Shown: piece after piece, positions 11,951-23,555 of the stretch | How positions within the stretch are numbered: the first letter of the stretch is position 1 | How the letters are laid out: every line of letters begins with the position of its first letter | NCBI GenBank assembly: GCA_015680685.1 | Contig: MNCI01034266.1 | Coordinates: 802,102 to 866,101, forward strand | Direction of reading: 5' to 3' | DNA: 64,000 bases | From: Gnetum montanum | Taxonomy: Eukaryota; Streptophyta; Gnetopsida; Gnetales; Gnetaceae | Notes under the pieces: generated by a model | Database searches by the model: none | Seen by the model: only the letters and a program-made list of their open reading frames with translations | Told to the model about the DNA's origin: nothing | Program-made: the position numbers and the translations under genes

Positions 11951-11991
11951 AGTATAGGATGTCAACACATCAAGTTGATGCATCCTGTACT
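11951..11991. other. Imperfect hairpin next to the antisense ORF
   Basis: Arms GTATAGGATG and CATCCTGTAC (one mismatch) enclose a second stem, TCAAC/GTTGA. The hairpin is flanked by two copies of ACTCACTGGGG (11937 and 11989). The related ACTGGGGCCAC block also appears near 43890 in Z as its reverse complement. A regulatory role is unknown. Confidence 0.5.
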
Positions 11992-11999
11992 CACTGGGG

Positions 12000-13859
12000 T
12001 ATAGCACATTTGTCATAGCATTAGCATTTTATTTTGCATGTTTGCACATTTGGCATTACAAGTTGCATGTCTTGGCAATTTAGCATTAGCATTTTATGTT
12101 TTGAAAGTTGGCATTTTACATAAAATATCAAATATTTTTTCCTAAATCTGGGAAACATAGCTTGAATAACTATAGAAAAAATTCTAACTCTGGGTTGCCT
12201 TCAAGAGCATAGTCCAAAAAACATGTAAATTTTTTCTAACTCTAGGTCACACTGACTATGCTTTGGAGACTAAGGAGCATAGTCCTAGGTAGCCAAAAAA
12301 TTCTAACTACTAGGTATGATCCCCAAGGAGCATAGCCCCAAAATCTAAAAAAGAATTCAAGAGAAAAAAAGTAACTATCTAGCACTATGTCCCACACACC
12401 CTACAAGTCCTACCACGATGTTCTCAGCACCTACCATGGTCACAGCCCCTATAGTTGTGCCACCAAACATTCCTCATAGTGTTCTTCCTACCCTATGTCA
12501 TGTGTCAATCCTATAGGCAACTGCCAAATTCTTGCCATGGATATTTTCCTAAAATAGAAAAATTTCATAGGCCTTGTGTGGGTAGTGGCTCTTGGCCACT
12601 ACTACCAAACCCTTGTCCCTACCCTATGCACTTAAAAAACCTTTAAAAATAAAAATATTTATCACAAAAGCTTGTCATGCTTCCTTCTTGCGAGAAACTA
12701 CTAATGTAGCTACCAAGCCCTAGATCCCCTACCCTACACATGCCACCAGACAAAAAAAAATTATTTTACTTTTACTTTTACTTCCAATAACCCCACACAA
12801 GCTTGTTGCCTTCACCATGCCCACACCCCCCCCCCCCCCCCCCCCCCCCCNACCACAATGGCCACCATGGTGGTCATGATCACTATGAAAGCCCTACAAG
12901 CCTTGCCACATATAATCCTCACATGCCTCAAAGTACAAAATTAATAGAAAATTGCAAACCCTTTCCACACCACCCACCCTAAGCATGATAACCCTTGGCC
13001 ATTGCTAAACCCCAACCACTGCATTGTCAATTACGATCACTAAATTTTGATCCCTACCTTTTCCAACGTTGAAAAAATAGAGAATTTAAAAACAAAAAAG
13101 AATTTTTTCATGGCAAACTATCCAAACCCATGGCCCTATATGCAACCTAGTGTAGGCTCATGGCCTCACCACTGGTAGTTGTACTTGCTACCACAATAGC
13201 CACAACTAAGTCAAATTCCATCACCAAGCCCCAAGTAAATTACAGAAACCCTCACTTGCCAAACACTCTTCCCACACACATAGACGTCATCCCCAACTAT
13301 GATGGCCTAAACGGCCATGGTGGTAGTGGCCCTTGCTACAGTAAGGTACTATTGAATTCAAGCTCCAAACCCACAAAACACCTAAGAACAAAAATCAAAG
13401 AAAGATAAAAAAAAAAGGATAGAGCATAGTCAAGGTACCTGGTAGATGGTTGCACCCTCTACTCCTCCATGTCTACCTATGATAGGTGTGCTAGTGCTCA
13501 CTCTCCCTCATCCATGTTGGTCAGTTTAGGGTGCTAGCATCCACTTCAGTGTGACATTTTGGTGACTATGCTCTTCCAACAATGCTACGCTCTAGAAAGT
13601 TTACATTTTCAATTTTCACAATGACAAATTTACCCAAGGTGAAATGTGCTTTTCTACCCTTGGGACCACTTAATTTTTTCTCCTACCCCAAGTCTACACT
13701 CAATAGTGTAGAGCATAATTGGATGAGAGCATAGTCACTAGGCTTAGAAAATTTTTTAATTTTTCTAGCTACCCCCAATCTTAGAAAGAATTTTTCTCAT
13801 TTCCTAGTCTAACTTCACATCCCAAGCACTCCAAGCCTTACTTGATGGACACCTAGCCC
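12000..13859. repeat. Non-coding spacer with LTR-like motifs and an internal degenerate array
   Basis: Blocks at 12140-12400 and 13540-13780 repeat AGCATAGTC-type motifs and TTTTTCTAACTCT segments like those in the LTRs of this family. Between them (about 12430-13400) is a degenerate array built on GGCCNTNGCCA and CCCTACCCTA motifs with units of roughly 110-200 bases. No coding frame is convincing; the 82-residue plus-strand ORF at 13160-13408 lies within this array. The stretch may be an old rearranged LTR or an array grown from LTR sequence. Confidence 0.45.
12826..12851. repeat. Poly-C run ending in N
   Basis: Twenty-five consecutive C are followed by an N. Similar runs lie at 41452-41476 and 43918-43941. 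The N suggests that the sequencing could not resolve the run, so its length is unreliable. Confidence 0.95.
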
Positions 13860-13955
13860 ACATCATGGTCCACTAAGGCCTTAAACTAACATTCCACAAT
13901 TTTCTAAGACCTTAAACAAGCATCTTGTGGCCTGCTAAGGCCTAAAACTAGCCCA
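13860..13955 (+). repeat. Short-unit array of O, copy 2 (upstream of RT)
   Basis: Motifs CACTAAGGCCTTAAACTAAC, TAAGACCTTAAACAAGC and GGCCTAAAACTAG occur within 100 bases, in the same orientation as 8660-8870. With copy 1 it brackets the antisense ORF and spacer. Confidence 0.65.
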
Positions 13956-14379
13956 CGTGTCCCTTGACTTTTATAATCACATTGACATACTTAAGAAAAA
14001 TTTTGTGGCATTTCTTTTCTTCATTTTTTATGCATATTTCTCTCATTAAGACAAGTGTGACTTGATGGTTTTCTAGTTGCTTTTGTAAGATTTTTGCAAG
14101 ATTTTCAACATGACTATTTACGAGCATCTTCATTCACCCCTGGTCCTCATTGGACCCCATGGCAATCTCATGTGATGCATTGACCCACAATGCCTAGACC
14201 TTGAGCCTGTAGCCTTTAGCATATGATGAATACATAACATCCATAGAGGCATCACTATATTGGCCATATCATCTAGTTAGGGCTCTAGATGTAGAGGTAG
14301 GTGACATCACCGAGGATCTCCTCATTGAAGTCCCTATAGAAACACTTAGTAGCAAGGAAAAAAAATTGAAACTTAGTTA
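13956..14379 (+). other. Region before RT, no clear domain
   Basis: I see no recognisable motif. The minus-strand 61-residue open frame (13948-14133) is lysine-rich and of low complexity. In Tat elements this is where the pol frame resumes, so part of it may be a degraded RT leader. Confidence 0.35.
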
Positions 14380-14760
14380 TTTATTAGAGCCCCAACATGC
14401 CCAAAACATCACAAAAATACACAGAAAAAACATCAAGGCATTTGTGTGGTCTTACAAAGACATGCCAGGCCTAAAACCTTGTGTAGTGCAACACAACATA
14501 ATCCTCAATCCCAGCATAAAACTAGTTAATTAGAAAGCTCACAAGGTTAGGCCTGAGGTGGCATTGTTAGTCCATGATGAAATAACTAAGCTCTTTAAGG
14601 TTGGTTTCATCTAGGTCATTGACTACATAGATTGGGTCTCCAACATTGTGGTTGTACCCAAGAAAAATGGAAGTATATGCATTTGCATAGACTTCTAGGA
14701 TCTAAACAAGGCAACCATTAAGGATGATTTTCAATTTCCTAGTATTAATCAATTGGTCAA
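14380..14760 (+). pseudogene. Reverse transcriptase of O, N-terminal part
   Basis: Reverse transcriptase would copy the element RNA to DNA. The frame reads AFVWSYKDMPGLKPCVVQHN (about 14438-14497), a typical RT lead-in of Tat/Ogre polyproteins. WVSNIVVVPKKNGSICICID follows near 14634-14693, then DLNKATIKDDFQFPSINQLV at about 14700-14759. Stops interrupt it several times. It ends at the insertion of element I (GTCAA at 14756-14760) and resumes in the same sense at 34239. The two halves meet inside the segment before the LLSxMDxFSGYN motif. Confidence 0.85.
14756..14760. other. Target-site duplication of element I, left copy
   Basis: GTCAA precedes the TG that begins the left LTR of I. The same five bases occur at 34239-34243 after the CA that ends the right LTR. 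Five-base duplications are standard for Ty3/gypsy integrases. Confidence 0.9.
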
Positions 14761-16363
14761 TGGGATGCTTGAAAACATCGATGGTTGGAACACCAAGAGG
14801 TCCATGAGTGTATAGCCTAACCCCAAATCCATGTGAGGGCCATGCTGGGGAAATAGAAACAAGGTGCCCTAAATAGTCTAGTCAATCAGATCGGGACTTA
14901 TGTAGTGTTAGAACAACCATTTGTAAGAGGGGTTTATGCAGAGTTATGTGTAAGTACCAAGGCTGACTAAGCTAGAGCATAGCAGGGTGTCCCTTCCTAA
15001 GAACAATGATGTAAACATGAAAATTTGTATGAAATAACAAGAAAATATAAGTGTTACACTAAATTCCAAAGAGAAATGCAACAAAATTTGAGAATATAAG
15101 TGCACTGTCACAAAAGGGGAAGCATAGCTAATTCTAGAAAGGATCTCAAAAGGTACACAATGTGCAACAAGTGTAGTGTGAGCATAGTCACAGTCTCAGT
15201 AGTATCGTGCCATGAACTCTAGTGCTCGCTATGATGAATTGTGCCTACCGGGTTGGTTACCATGGTGTACCATGCGATGTTCTATGAGGCTACAATAGGG
15301 TTGCAGTGTACCATGCAGTGCAAGGCTACCTCTCTACTAGTGTGGTGTGCTCTAGGTCTCGTTCACGCATAGAGCTAAGTGTCAAGATGCCAAAGTGCCA
15401 AATGCCAAATGAAAGTGTCAACTACATGATTGGTAAAAAATGGAAGCCAACCCCTTGAAACGCTAGGATGCAGGGGTATTTATAGGACTAGGGTTAGCCA
15501 AAAATGTAGATTGGATGCCATGTGGTAGTGCAGTAGGTAGGACCACAAGAAAAATTTAGAAAATTTTCTAAGTCTAGAGGTTACCAAAAAAAGTTTAAAA
15601 ATTTTTCTAATTCTGGTTGATACGCTCATCCCATGTTATGTGCAGGACACAGAAAGCTGGTTGCTATGCTCATCATGCTTGCTACACTCTAGAGCATAGG
15701 TATAATTTGGGGCAAATAGAAAGTGTAGGAGAAATGCAAATTATAGATCATGGTTGCTGGAGGAATGTTGGAGTTGAGATGAAGGTTGATGCCAAGTTCT
15801 AGAGTCTTTTGGAGACTATTAGAGGCTTTCCTCTAGTGTCAAGCTAGCTACACTCTAGATTGTAACACAACACTTAGTGAAAATTTGAAAACTTTTGATG
15901 TTTTACATTGGCTACATTGGCTACACTAGGGAGCACAATAGGGATACTTAGCCAAATTTTGATGAAATTTGCAGTCTCCCTTCGTGGCATGCTGGCTATG
16001 CTCTAGGGAATAGCAAGATAGGTAGCCTTGGAAGTTGGGAAATGTGTCAAATGTGTCTTCTATGTCAAGCTAGCTTAACATATCCTTATCCAACACTTAG
16101 GGAAAACTAGGCACATGAACCTATGTCACACTAGCTATGCTCTAAAACATAGCACCAACACTTAGAAAAATTTTCCAAGTTTTGACACTTAGACAAATTT
16201 GTAGAAAGTGCCATCATTCTCACACCTAGAAAAATTTTGCAAATCTGGCACTTGGAGCTAACTACATTCAATACTTAGAAAAATTTGGGCAAAGTGCCAC
16301 CATTTTGACACTTAGCCAAATTTGTAGTCAAGATTCCAAGACTTAAAATTTTTTGGTATTTCA
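14761..16363 (-). repeat. 3' LTR of element I
   Basis: The plus strand begins TGGGATGC and ends GGTATTTCA, the reverse of TGAAAYACC. It aligns with 32628-34238 over its whole length. Sequence to its right (16364-16690) matches the stretch just upstream of O's 3' LTR (38600-38969), which identifies this LTR as the 3' one. Confidence 0.9.
15477..15485 (-). promoter_or_regulatory. TATA box of the I 3' LTR
   Basis: TATTTATAG on the plus strand reads CTATAAATA on the minus strand and is the counterpart of 3568 in O. Confidence 0.7.
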
Positions 16364-16380
16364 ATGGTCCCTCTTTGTTG
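16364..16380 (-). other. Polypurine tract of element I
   Basis: The minus strand reads CAACAAAGAGGGACCAT directly before the LTR. O has AACAAAGAGGGACCA at 38954-38968. Conservation at this exact place supports the role of plus-strand primer. Confidence 0.7.
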
Positions 16381-17579
16381 ATGTTTGGAGCAGTGGCCCA
16401 AGAGACATTGATAAAGAATTGCAAAATACCACAGCAAACATGGCACCAACATTGCTCATCAGTACCTAATCAAGTGATATTTCATCATGCTAAAGAGTGC
16501 TAAGGGAATTAGGATATGCTGAGGGATAAGGGGTATAAAAAATTCTAGGCAGATGAAATTTAAACAATGGAAATGAAATGCAAATAGTGGATCATGATGT
16601 AAGATGCAAATTCAACATAGTTGATAGTGACGATAACATGAAGTGGCTTGCCCCAAAAACATTAACCTCTCATTGAAGTGCTTATGAGAGAGTCAAAGTT
16701 GATCCAAGGCTAGGCCAATTACGAAGATACAGCATTGTTAATTTTCTTGGGGATGTGTTTTTTCCCATTCTTCCTTTTTTTTATTTTTTTTTCATCATTT
16801 TTTTCACTTCATTTTTCCTTTTTTTTCTTTTTCTTCTTTGCTTTATCATGAGATGAAGCTCCGTTGGGTTCAGTTTACTGTTGAATACTAGCTGCAAGGG
16901 GTGGGTTGTCAAGTAGATGGGCTTTTCTTTGATGCAAATGCATTACATCTGCAATATAGGTGTTTCCTCCTAGGAATGAGTTATGTTACATCCATTTGGG
17001 GCTTTGACTAGCCCATAGAGGCTCTCCATGGGACAAGTTGCATTACGTCCATCATGGGTTCAACAATTGAGATGAAGAGAATGCCATGTGTGTCATAGTG
17101 CATATGCATCAAAGGGATGTGAAATCATGAGTATGCAGGGGATGAGAGAATATTGGGATGAAGGAGTGGATCTGCATTCTTGAGTATCTTAACTAGTCTA
17201 ATCATGCACATTGGAGTAGTGTGACAACTTATTGCTATGATGAGATGCATTTTTCCATGACTACCTCCAAGGCTTCATCCTATAAACACAACTCTGAGAA
17301 GATAAGAAAACCACAAAATGTGAAATGCAAGTGCAAATGCTAGATGTGAAGATGCTACAAGTGCTTGATATGAAGATGCTACAAATGTGTCAAATGCTAT
17401 GCCAGTTGCTAGTGCTTAGGAAGCTAGTGAAAGTGCCAAGGTGATGATGTTGTGAGTCCTTTAAAGGCCACACTAATGGCAAGGGCTCCAAAAGATTAGC
17501 AAAATGGTGGGAGATGATGATGCTATGAATGCCCCAAGGGTTTCACCAATGGTAGGTGCTCTAGCAAACCAGCAACATG
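16381..17579 (-). other. 3' untranslated region of element I
   Basis: Non-coding. The part next to the LTR (to about 16690) matches O 38600-38950, including CTCTCATAAGCACTTCAA on the minus strand. The plus strand has a T-rich run at 16760-16850. Nothing beyond this looks coding. Confidence 0.6.
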
Positions 17580-17830
17580 CTAGTTTAAAGTCTTAGTGGA
17601 CCTTGAACTTAGTTTAAGATCCTAGCAAATCCTGATGTCCTAGTTTATAGTCCTAGCAAACTGCTGGGTACCAATTTAACATCGTAGCAGACAGTGGATG
17701 ATGTGCTAGTTTAACATCATAACCCAAGGATAATTTGTGCAAGTTTATAGTCATAGTGGATTTTTTGTGCTAGTTTATAGTCATAGTGGACTATTTGTGC
17801 CAGTTCTTTGCATCATGGTGGACAAGTGCT
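17580..17830 (-). repeat. Short-unit array of element I
   Basis: The plus strand carries repeated CTAGTTTAAAGTCTTAGTGG and CTAGTTTATAGTCATAGTGG units about 40-60 bases apart. It is the only such array in I, whereas O has one before RT and one after integrase. A deletion between two arrays would explain I's missing pol. Confidence 0.7.
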
Positions 17831-18239
17831 TACCTTGCTTGTGTGAGGTGTGATTGTGCATGCATAGTCATGTTGTATGCCTACAAGATCCTACAAAAAT
17901 CAATTATAAAAAAAAAACATCAAGTGGCACCTATCATAAACAAAGTTAAAATGCATGAATGAAAGGAAAGCAATGCAAAAAGCCATAGTTTTATGTCGTT
18001 CTAGGCCATGGGCTAATTTAAGGCCATTTTGGGCCATGTGTTTTTGTAGTTTTATGATTTTTTTAATTTTTATGTGTTTTTTATGTTTCTTAAATGCAAT
18101 GTATAAGCTAAGTGGATGGATGTGTAAACAAAGTAAAAATGCATAAACAAAGTGAAGTAGTGTGTAAAGTACACAAGTAGATGAAATTAAATGCATGAAC
18201 AAATGCAACACAAGTGAAAACCAAAAATGCATGACCCAT
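17831..18239 (-). other. AT-rich spacer after the protease of I
   Basis: Low-complexity sequence equivalent to 8401-8659 in O. Open frames of up to 115 residues on the minus strand and 63 on the plus strand are rich in F, L, C and H and have no motif. I do not call them genes. Confidence 0.5.
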
Positions 18240-18860
18240 GGAGGCAAGGGGTAAGTAGGTGCTTAGTGCATTTTTGGCCAAGGAAAAGTCTTGATCATGT
18301 AGTTGATTCCTAACTAGGCATGGATTAGTGCATGCACAAATCTTATGATCCTCTAGGAGGCTATTGGCTTCAACCACTCATTCAAGTATGTTAGCCTTAG
18401 GCATTGCATTGGTTGCCATGGGTGTATCACCAAGAAACTCCACCTCTGACACTGGCTTCATGTTTATGTTATGGATAGCTGAAGGGGAGGCATTATCACT
18501 ATGGATGATAACTTCACCACCTTCATATGGAAGATGAACTTCTTGGTGGATAAGAGAGGAGACAGCATGTAGTTGGGCTAGCCAAGGCCTACCTAGGATT
18601 AGGTTGAAGCCTAGCATCTCCTCTATGATAGTGAAATCTGTGCTAGTGGGGAATTGCTCTCCTACCATAAAGGCTAAGTTGATTGTACCACTGATAGTGA
18701 TGCATGATCCACTGAAGGATTTTAGGCATGCATTTTTTGTTGGCCTGATTTCATCTACTAGGCCTAGCTTATCAATGACAGGGTATAGTATTATGTTTGT
18801 TGTTGCATCATCATTGACATGCAGTTTACAAATGGTGCACTACCCAACATGTATGCTAAT
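18240..18860 (-). pseudogene. Aspartic protease of element I, catalytic motif lost
   Basis: Reading from about 18835 leftward: LHVNDDATTNIILYPVIDKL, then GLVDEIRPTKNACLKSF, AFMVGEQFPTSTDFTIIEEM, LGFNLILGRPWLAQLHAVSS and IHQEVHLPYEGGEVIIHSD. The GFNLILGRPWL flap-to-C-terminal segment is well kept. The catalytic D-S/T/N-G has become NDDA, so the enzyme would be inactive even with the frame open. The stretch 18668-18378 is open for 96 codons. The conserved order gag-PR-array matches O and Z. Confidence 0.8.
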
Positions 18861-19440
18861 GGATAATGGAGCTGTAGTGACCTCCCCTCATCCAAGGTTG
18901 ACCTTGATTGCATTGTCATGAAATGCTAGGGATGTTGAACCTAATTCCTATGGTGCAGGGGGCAACATTGTAGCATGAATGGATGTCTCATCTATAGGGA
19001 TGTCCTCTATAACAGTAATGAAGGACAACATTTGGGCTAAGGCTTGGCAATGAGTAGATGAGGTCATGACCAAGTCGTACAAGCTCAACATTGTGTTCTT
19101 TTTCTTGAGTGTTCATTTCACCTGGGTTAGTGCAGTTATGAAGTCCTTGTCATCAATCGTTGTGTTGACCTTGACTTCATTCATGCATCTTGAGAGATAG
19201 ATCTCTCACGAAGGGGACTTGGGCTTAGGTTGCTTGGCTTGCTTGGAGGTAGAGGCCCTAGCGTTCAATTATTGTTTGCTGGTTATAGCCTTTGCTTTGG
19301 ACATGGGGGTTGTGAGGCACTTGTTCATCCTCCTGCATTGCCATTTGGTAGGCCTACCTGGGTTACTAATGGGGTTAGGCCTTGAAGGAAGAAAGATTAA
19401 GACATTGCCCATTGTTGGGCTTTAGGTAGGTGAGGGGCCA
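18861..19440 (-). pseudogene. Protease-proximal linker of element I
   Basis: This lies between the proline-rich repeats and the protease. It corresponds in position to O 7250-7690 and to Z around 49700-50150. The plus-strand open frame 19219-19425 is a shadow. No separate domain was recognised. Confidence 0.4.
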
Positions 19441-19710
19441 TCACATTGTGGCACCCTTATGACAAATGATGGTTTAGGAGTTATCATAGGGCCAACTTGT
19501 TGTGGCACCTAAATGACAAAAGGTTGCTTAGCGATTTTTGTTGTTGCATCATGCTAGTTAAATGTCTTAACCGACAGTTGTTTTGGGACCTTAACCATAA
19601 AGAGTGTTGTGGGTGCTTGAGGTGGCACTTTGATAACGAAGGGAGGCCTCTTGCTCATGGAGGCAAAGGGGATCCTTACCTTGTTAGGAGGCACACGAAT
19701 CACAAAAGGT
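19440..19710 (-). repeat. Proline-rich PFVIRVPP peptide repeats in the gag-PR linker of I
   Basis: Read leftward on the minus strand, five short peptides of the form [PS]FVI[RK]VP[PQ] recur near 19695, 19632, 19592, 19512 and 19455: PFVIRVPP, PFVIKVPP, LFMVKVP, PFVI-stop-VPQ and SFVIRVPQ. Z shows PFMICVPP, PFFVRVPS and PFIFRVP near 50420-50290, and O shows TPFVVRI near 7031. Such repeats may bind a partner or scaffold the particle, but no function is known. Confidence 0.6.
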
Positions 19711-21610
19711 TATTGCATAGGTTTAGACTTGCCACCTATGTTAGTGAAGTTTATGACATAGGGGGTGTCATCTACATTAGATTGGCTCGTTGCATCGAAC
19801 ACCAGTTGTCCTTGTTCTATCATTCTTTGTAGGCCACCTTGCAAAGCATGATAATTCTCAGTACTATGACTAGACATTTGGTGGTAATGATAGTATTGGT
19901 CTGGTTGAAAATGTTGTGGTATCAGGAGCTCATTCGATACTGCTAAGGTGAGATTCCTCAAGAGTTCGCAATGCATCATGTTTTTCGTAAGCACTCTCTA
20001 ATACATGTTTGTATTGGATTCACCCAACTTTTAGGAGTTTCTCTAGTAGTTTATAGGGTTACATTGGTAGTGGTGTATACTTTGAGTGATCCTTGCACTC
20101 AATGTTGGGCCTTGGGATAGCTCCTATTGATGTAGGCAAGTTGGTGCTAGAGTTGGTAGCTTTGAGAGCTAGGGCCTTGGGCTACTTAGTCATTAGGTCC
20201 TAATTGGTTACTTTTGTGGTTATGGCCACTGTTTCCACTATTACATTTTTTTTGCACACATGTTCGTCTTTGTAGGCCATGTAGGCTAGGTTATTATTAG
20301 CTTGCATTGCCTTCTCTATGCCCTTTTTTTTAGGAAAAGGCTTAGCTGAGGAACTTTGGGGCTAGGTAATACAATTTGAACTTGATGAAGTCATTCACTG
20401 CATCCTTGAAGATGGCCAGTAAATGTGTTTCTGCTAGGGGTTTATGCATTTCACTCAATGCAATGTTTCAACATTGGAGGAATATTGGCATGGACTCTAG
20501 GGGTCCCTGCTTGACCTACATGATTTGGTTAAGGGTTACTTCAAGCTTTAGGTTGTACCTAAAGCATGTCACAAATTGACTTATGAGATCCTCCAAATAA
20601 GAGATTAAGGCCTTGGGTAGCATGTGATACCAATATAAGGCCTTTCCAATGAGTGATATAGGGAACACATGCATGATGACATGTGGCTAGGCTTGAAGGA
20701 GTAGACACTTGAATCAGAATGTGACCAAGTATGCATTGGGGTGTCCTTCACCATTGTACTTGGTGAGTTGAGGTAATTGGGCCCTAGTTAGAAGAGCTAG
20801 AGGTGGTACTGTAGGACATATGGGATTATCCTTGTAGAAGTCCACCACCTTGATGGTGTTAGAGGAGGTAGAATTAATTCGATTGATCTCCTCCATCAAG
20901 CTTTGGATCAACTAGAATGCCTAATCTAAGCTTGGGGATGTGCCAGTTGGTTGCATTGGCTAGGCTTGCATTAGGCATATGACATAGGGTTGGATCGTTC
21001 ATTGTGAAGTTTGTTAGTTTAGTGTTGTAGTGGATAGAAGTGGATGTGTTAGCTAAGGGATGGGCATGGTGACCAAGTTAGGCCACACACAAGTGGGTTG
21101 GATGGATGCCTTGGGCACCAATGAGACAAGCATATTGTAGGATGCCTAAATTATCTAGGGTTGGGAGGTGGCCCCTACCTAAGCATAGGGTTGGAAAAAT
21201 GTAGTGGTTTCTTGTAAAGAAGGCCAAATTGGCATGGTCACCACATCAGAGAAGATGGATGAATTGAATTGAGAAGGGGTTGTACTGGGAAGTGGTTTTT
21301 GGAAGACGGTGTAGAGGGGGCTCTCATGTTTGGAGTAGGCCTTGAACTCATCTTCTTCCTCTTGTGAGGCTTCCTCATAGGTTGTTCCTGTATCATGCTT
21401 ATTTTCACAGATGAGTTGGGACAACAGTTGGTGATAGGACTCTGTGAGTGGGATTATGTCGAACAAGGAGGGGTTGTACTCCCATCCGTCCTAGTGGACT
21501 CATTCATAGTCCTATTTTGCTTCCAAATCAAGGCAATCCATTGGTAATCCTACTTGGATCATGGCATAAACAAAATTGTATTCTTCATGGCTTAGTGTAG
21601 CACTCTTTAG
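19711..21610 (-). pseudogene. gag of element I, decayed
   Basis: From right to left the frame includes an acidic N-terminal part (21466-21179) with TYEEASQEEEDEFKAYSKHE. NDNPICPTVPPLA-like sequence and TKYNGEGHPNAYLVTF follow (20911-20714), the capsid entry seen in O and Z. The C/H-motif area YYHYHQMSSHSTENYHALQ with MIEQGQLVFD lies at 19994-19710. In this last motif the expected cysteines are replaced by tyrosines, so metal binding is lost. The longest open pieces are 94-95 residues. Homology to Z (49950-52622) runs along the whole length. Confidence 0.8.
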
Positions 21611-21969
21611 GTGGATCCTGGTGTCAAATGTATTAGACACCAATGTGGAAGGTTAATCTAGATTCATGTTCATAGATTGGATTGTGAGAGTTGCTATTTG
21701 CAAAATGTGGCTAACTTTGAGAACTATAAAAAAATGACTTAGTCTATTAGTATCAGAAAAATGGCTAAGTGTAAAAATGCAAAAAAATGGCTAAGTATGG
21801 AAATTGTAAAAAATTAACTGAGTGTAAAATTGTAAAAGAAATTTGGCTAAGTATAAAAATGTAGAAAAAATACTAAGTATGAAAATGCAGAAAACATGCT
21901 AAGTATAAAAGTTGCTGAAAATGGCTAACTCTAGTGCTACACTATCTACGCTAGAAAATATTTGCCATG
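21611..21969 (-). other. Leader of element I, gag-proximal part
   Basis: Degenerate repeats of AAAATGGCTAAGTATAAAAA occupy 21690-21930. A similar run is in the leader of Z (52640-52760). The leader is broken at about 21970 by inserted DNA. The octamer TTGCCATG is at 21962-21969 and again at 32469-32476 on the other side of the insert. Confidence 0.5.
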
Positions 21970-23537
21970 ACATGTTTAAGATATTTAATCAAATCATATT
22001 CTCCATCTCCATAAAAACTTTATTTATTCATTCATTTATTATGAGTTTGATTTTGAGTGTCATGCTCTACTTGATCTTCTTTATTTTTATTTTTCTCTCT
22101 TCTACTTGGTTCAAAAACCTTTCTCTTAGCATATGGGTTAGAAATGAAATTTAAAGGTCTAGAAGTAATTAATATCTCTTTTGATCTAAGATTATATCCA
22201 TTTTCTTCATTTTTATTACACTCTTCATCTAATGATATATCATCTTCAAAACTTGATAGAGAAGAAGCGTCACTTGATCAATTGCTAGAAGATTTGCTTG
22301 CATAATGAACCCCAGATATCTCATTATTTGATTCAATATCTAGGAAGTTAGACATAGCAAGATCATTTTCATCCTCATCTTTTACTAACTTAGTATCTTA
22401 ATGTTTGCGTTTTCTATTTTTCTTTTCTTCCTTGATTTTAACCTTCACCAATGCTTTTTCTAGTTTCACTAGTTTGTTGGATAAGCCTCTCATTAAATAT
22501 CCTTTTTAAGATTATCTACTTTTTAACTCTTACTTTGTCTTAGTATGAGATGTCCCAATAATGCTTTAAGTTGAGCAAAATCTTGCATAGGATTCATAAC
22601 TTTCTCTTCCCTTTTTTGAGTTGTGATAATCTTTTCATGATTTAAGTTTAATTATTTCACTAATTCTATAGCTTCACTAAAGTAGTCATTTAACATTAGG
22701 AAGTTTGGAGTTCTTAACTAGATTGAATAATTGATATTCACAGCCTTAAGATAAGTATCTCTAAGCATTTCATCTAATGGTCTATATTGTCTTTGAAAGA
22801 GTCCACAAATTCATTGAAACTTAATATTGAAATCTCTTATTGACTCTTTAACTCCTTGCTTAGCTTGTACTAGCCTAGAGTACAGTTGTTGTTGATCCAA
22901 TTGATTGTCAAATTGTGCTAAGAAAAGACTTTTCATATCATTCCAACTTGTGATACTATTTCTTGGTAACTTTGAATGCCAAATTTAAGACATATCCTTT
23001 AAATTTGCTACAAACAACCTATAAGCTTTATCATGATGTTGAATATTTACATGAGCTAAGGCTAACTCAAATAAGTGAATGTATTCTTCAGCCAAGTAAG
23101 TTTTTCCAAGAATAAAAGGTTTAAGAAAATATTTGTAAACTACCTTAGGAATATCATTGTATTTTTGAAATCCTAATGGTGTAACTCTTTGCTAAAGATT
23201 TGCCATCCTATTAGAATTCCTTTTGATTCTTGAACTCTTAAACTTCTTTAACCTTCTCTTATAAACTAATAAACCAAATAGAAGGGATGATATTCTTATC
23301 CTTCTAGTCTTTACTCCACTAATTTCAAATTCAAAAAAAATTTTGTATTATTATTCTAATGAATAATTAGTCTTATAATCAAAAATTTCTTTGGAACCTT
23401 TGAAATCTTCCAAACTGTCAGTTTGTTTGGTCATGAATTGAAACTAGTATCTAATTTCTTAAACCCTTCTAGCAACAAAAATAATTTTTGATGTGCTAGG
23501 AATATTAGGCCTATGAATGTAGAGGACAAATTTTCAG
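21970..23537 (-). pseudogene. gag remnant of element G
   Basis: On the minus strand, in pieces of different frames: a stretch like NIQHHDKAYRLFVANLKD (about 23040-22990), then WHSKLPRNSITSWNDMKSLF (about 22980-22920). YSRLVQAKQGVKESIRDFNI follows near 22875-22815. This is the layout of a plant gypsy gag capsid domain (substrate of RNA packaging), with a basic, serine-rich stretch further left (22200-22450). Base use is more AT-rich than in O, I or Z. No pol is found to the left, so the element is truncated near 21970. Confidence 0.6.
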
Positions 23538-23553
23538 CCCTCTTCTAGTGCCA
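23538..23553 (-). other. Primer-binding site of element G
   Basis: The minus strand reads TGGCACTAGAAGAGGG, the same core as in O, I and Z, and lies between the G LTR and its gag. Confidence 0.6.
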
Positions 23554-23555
23554 AA

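Noticed and set aside
13160-13408. 82-residue plus-strand open frame as a small gene
   Set aside because: It lies in a degenerate array between LTR-like blocks and has no motif or upstream signals.
17900-18377. Open frames of 115, 89 and 63 residues on both strands
   Set aside because: They overlap one another in the AT-rich spacer next to the I protease and have no recognisable domain.
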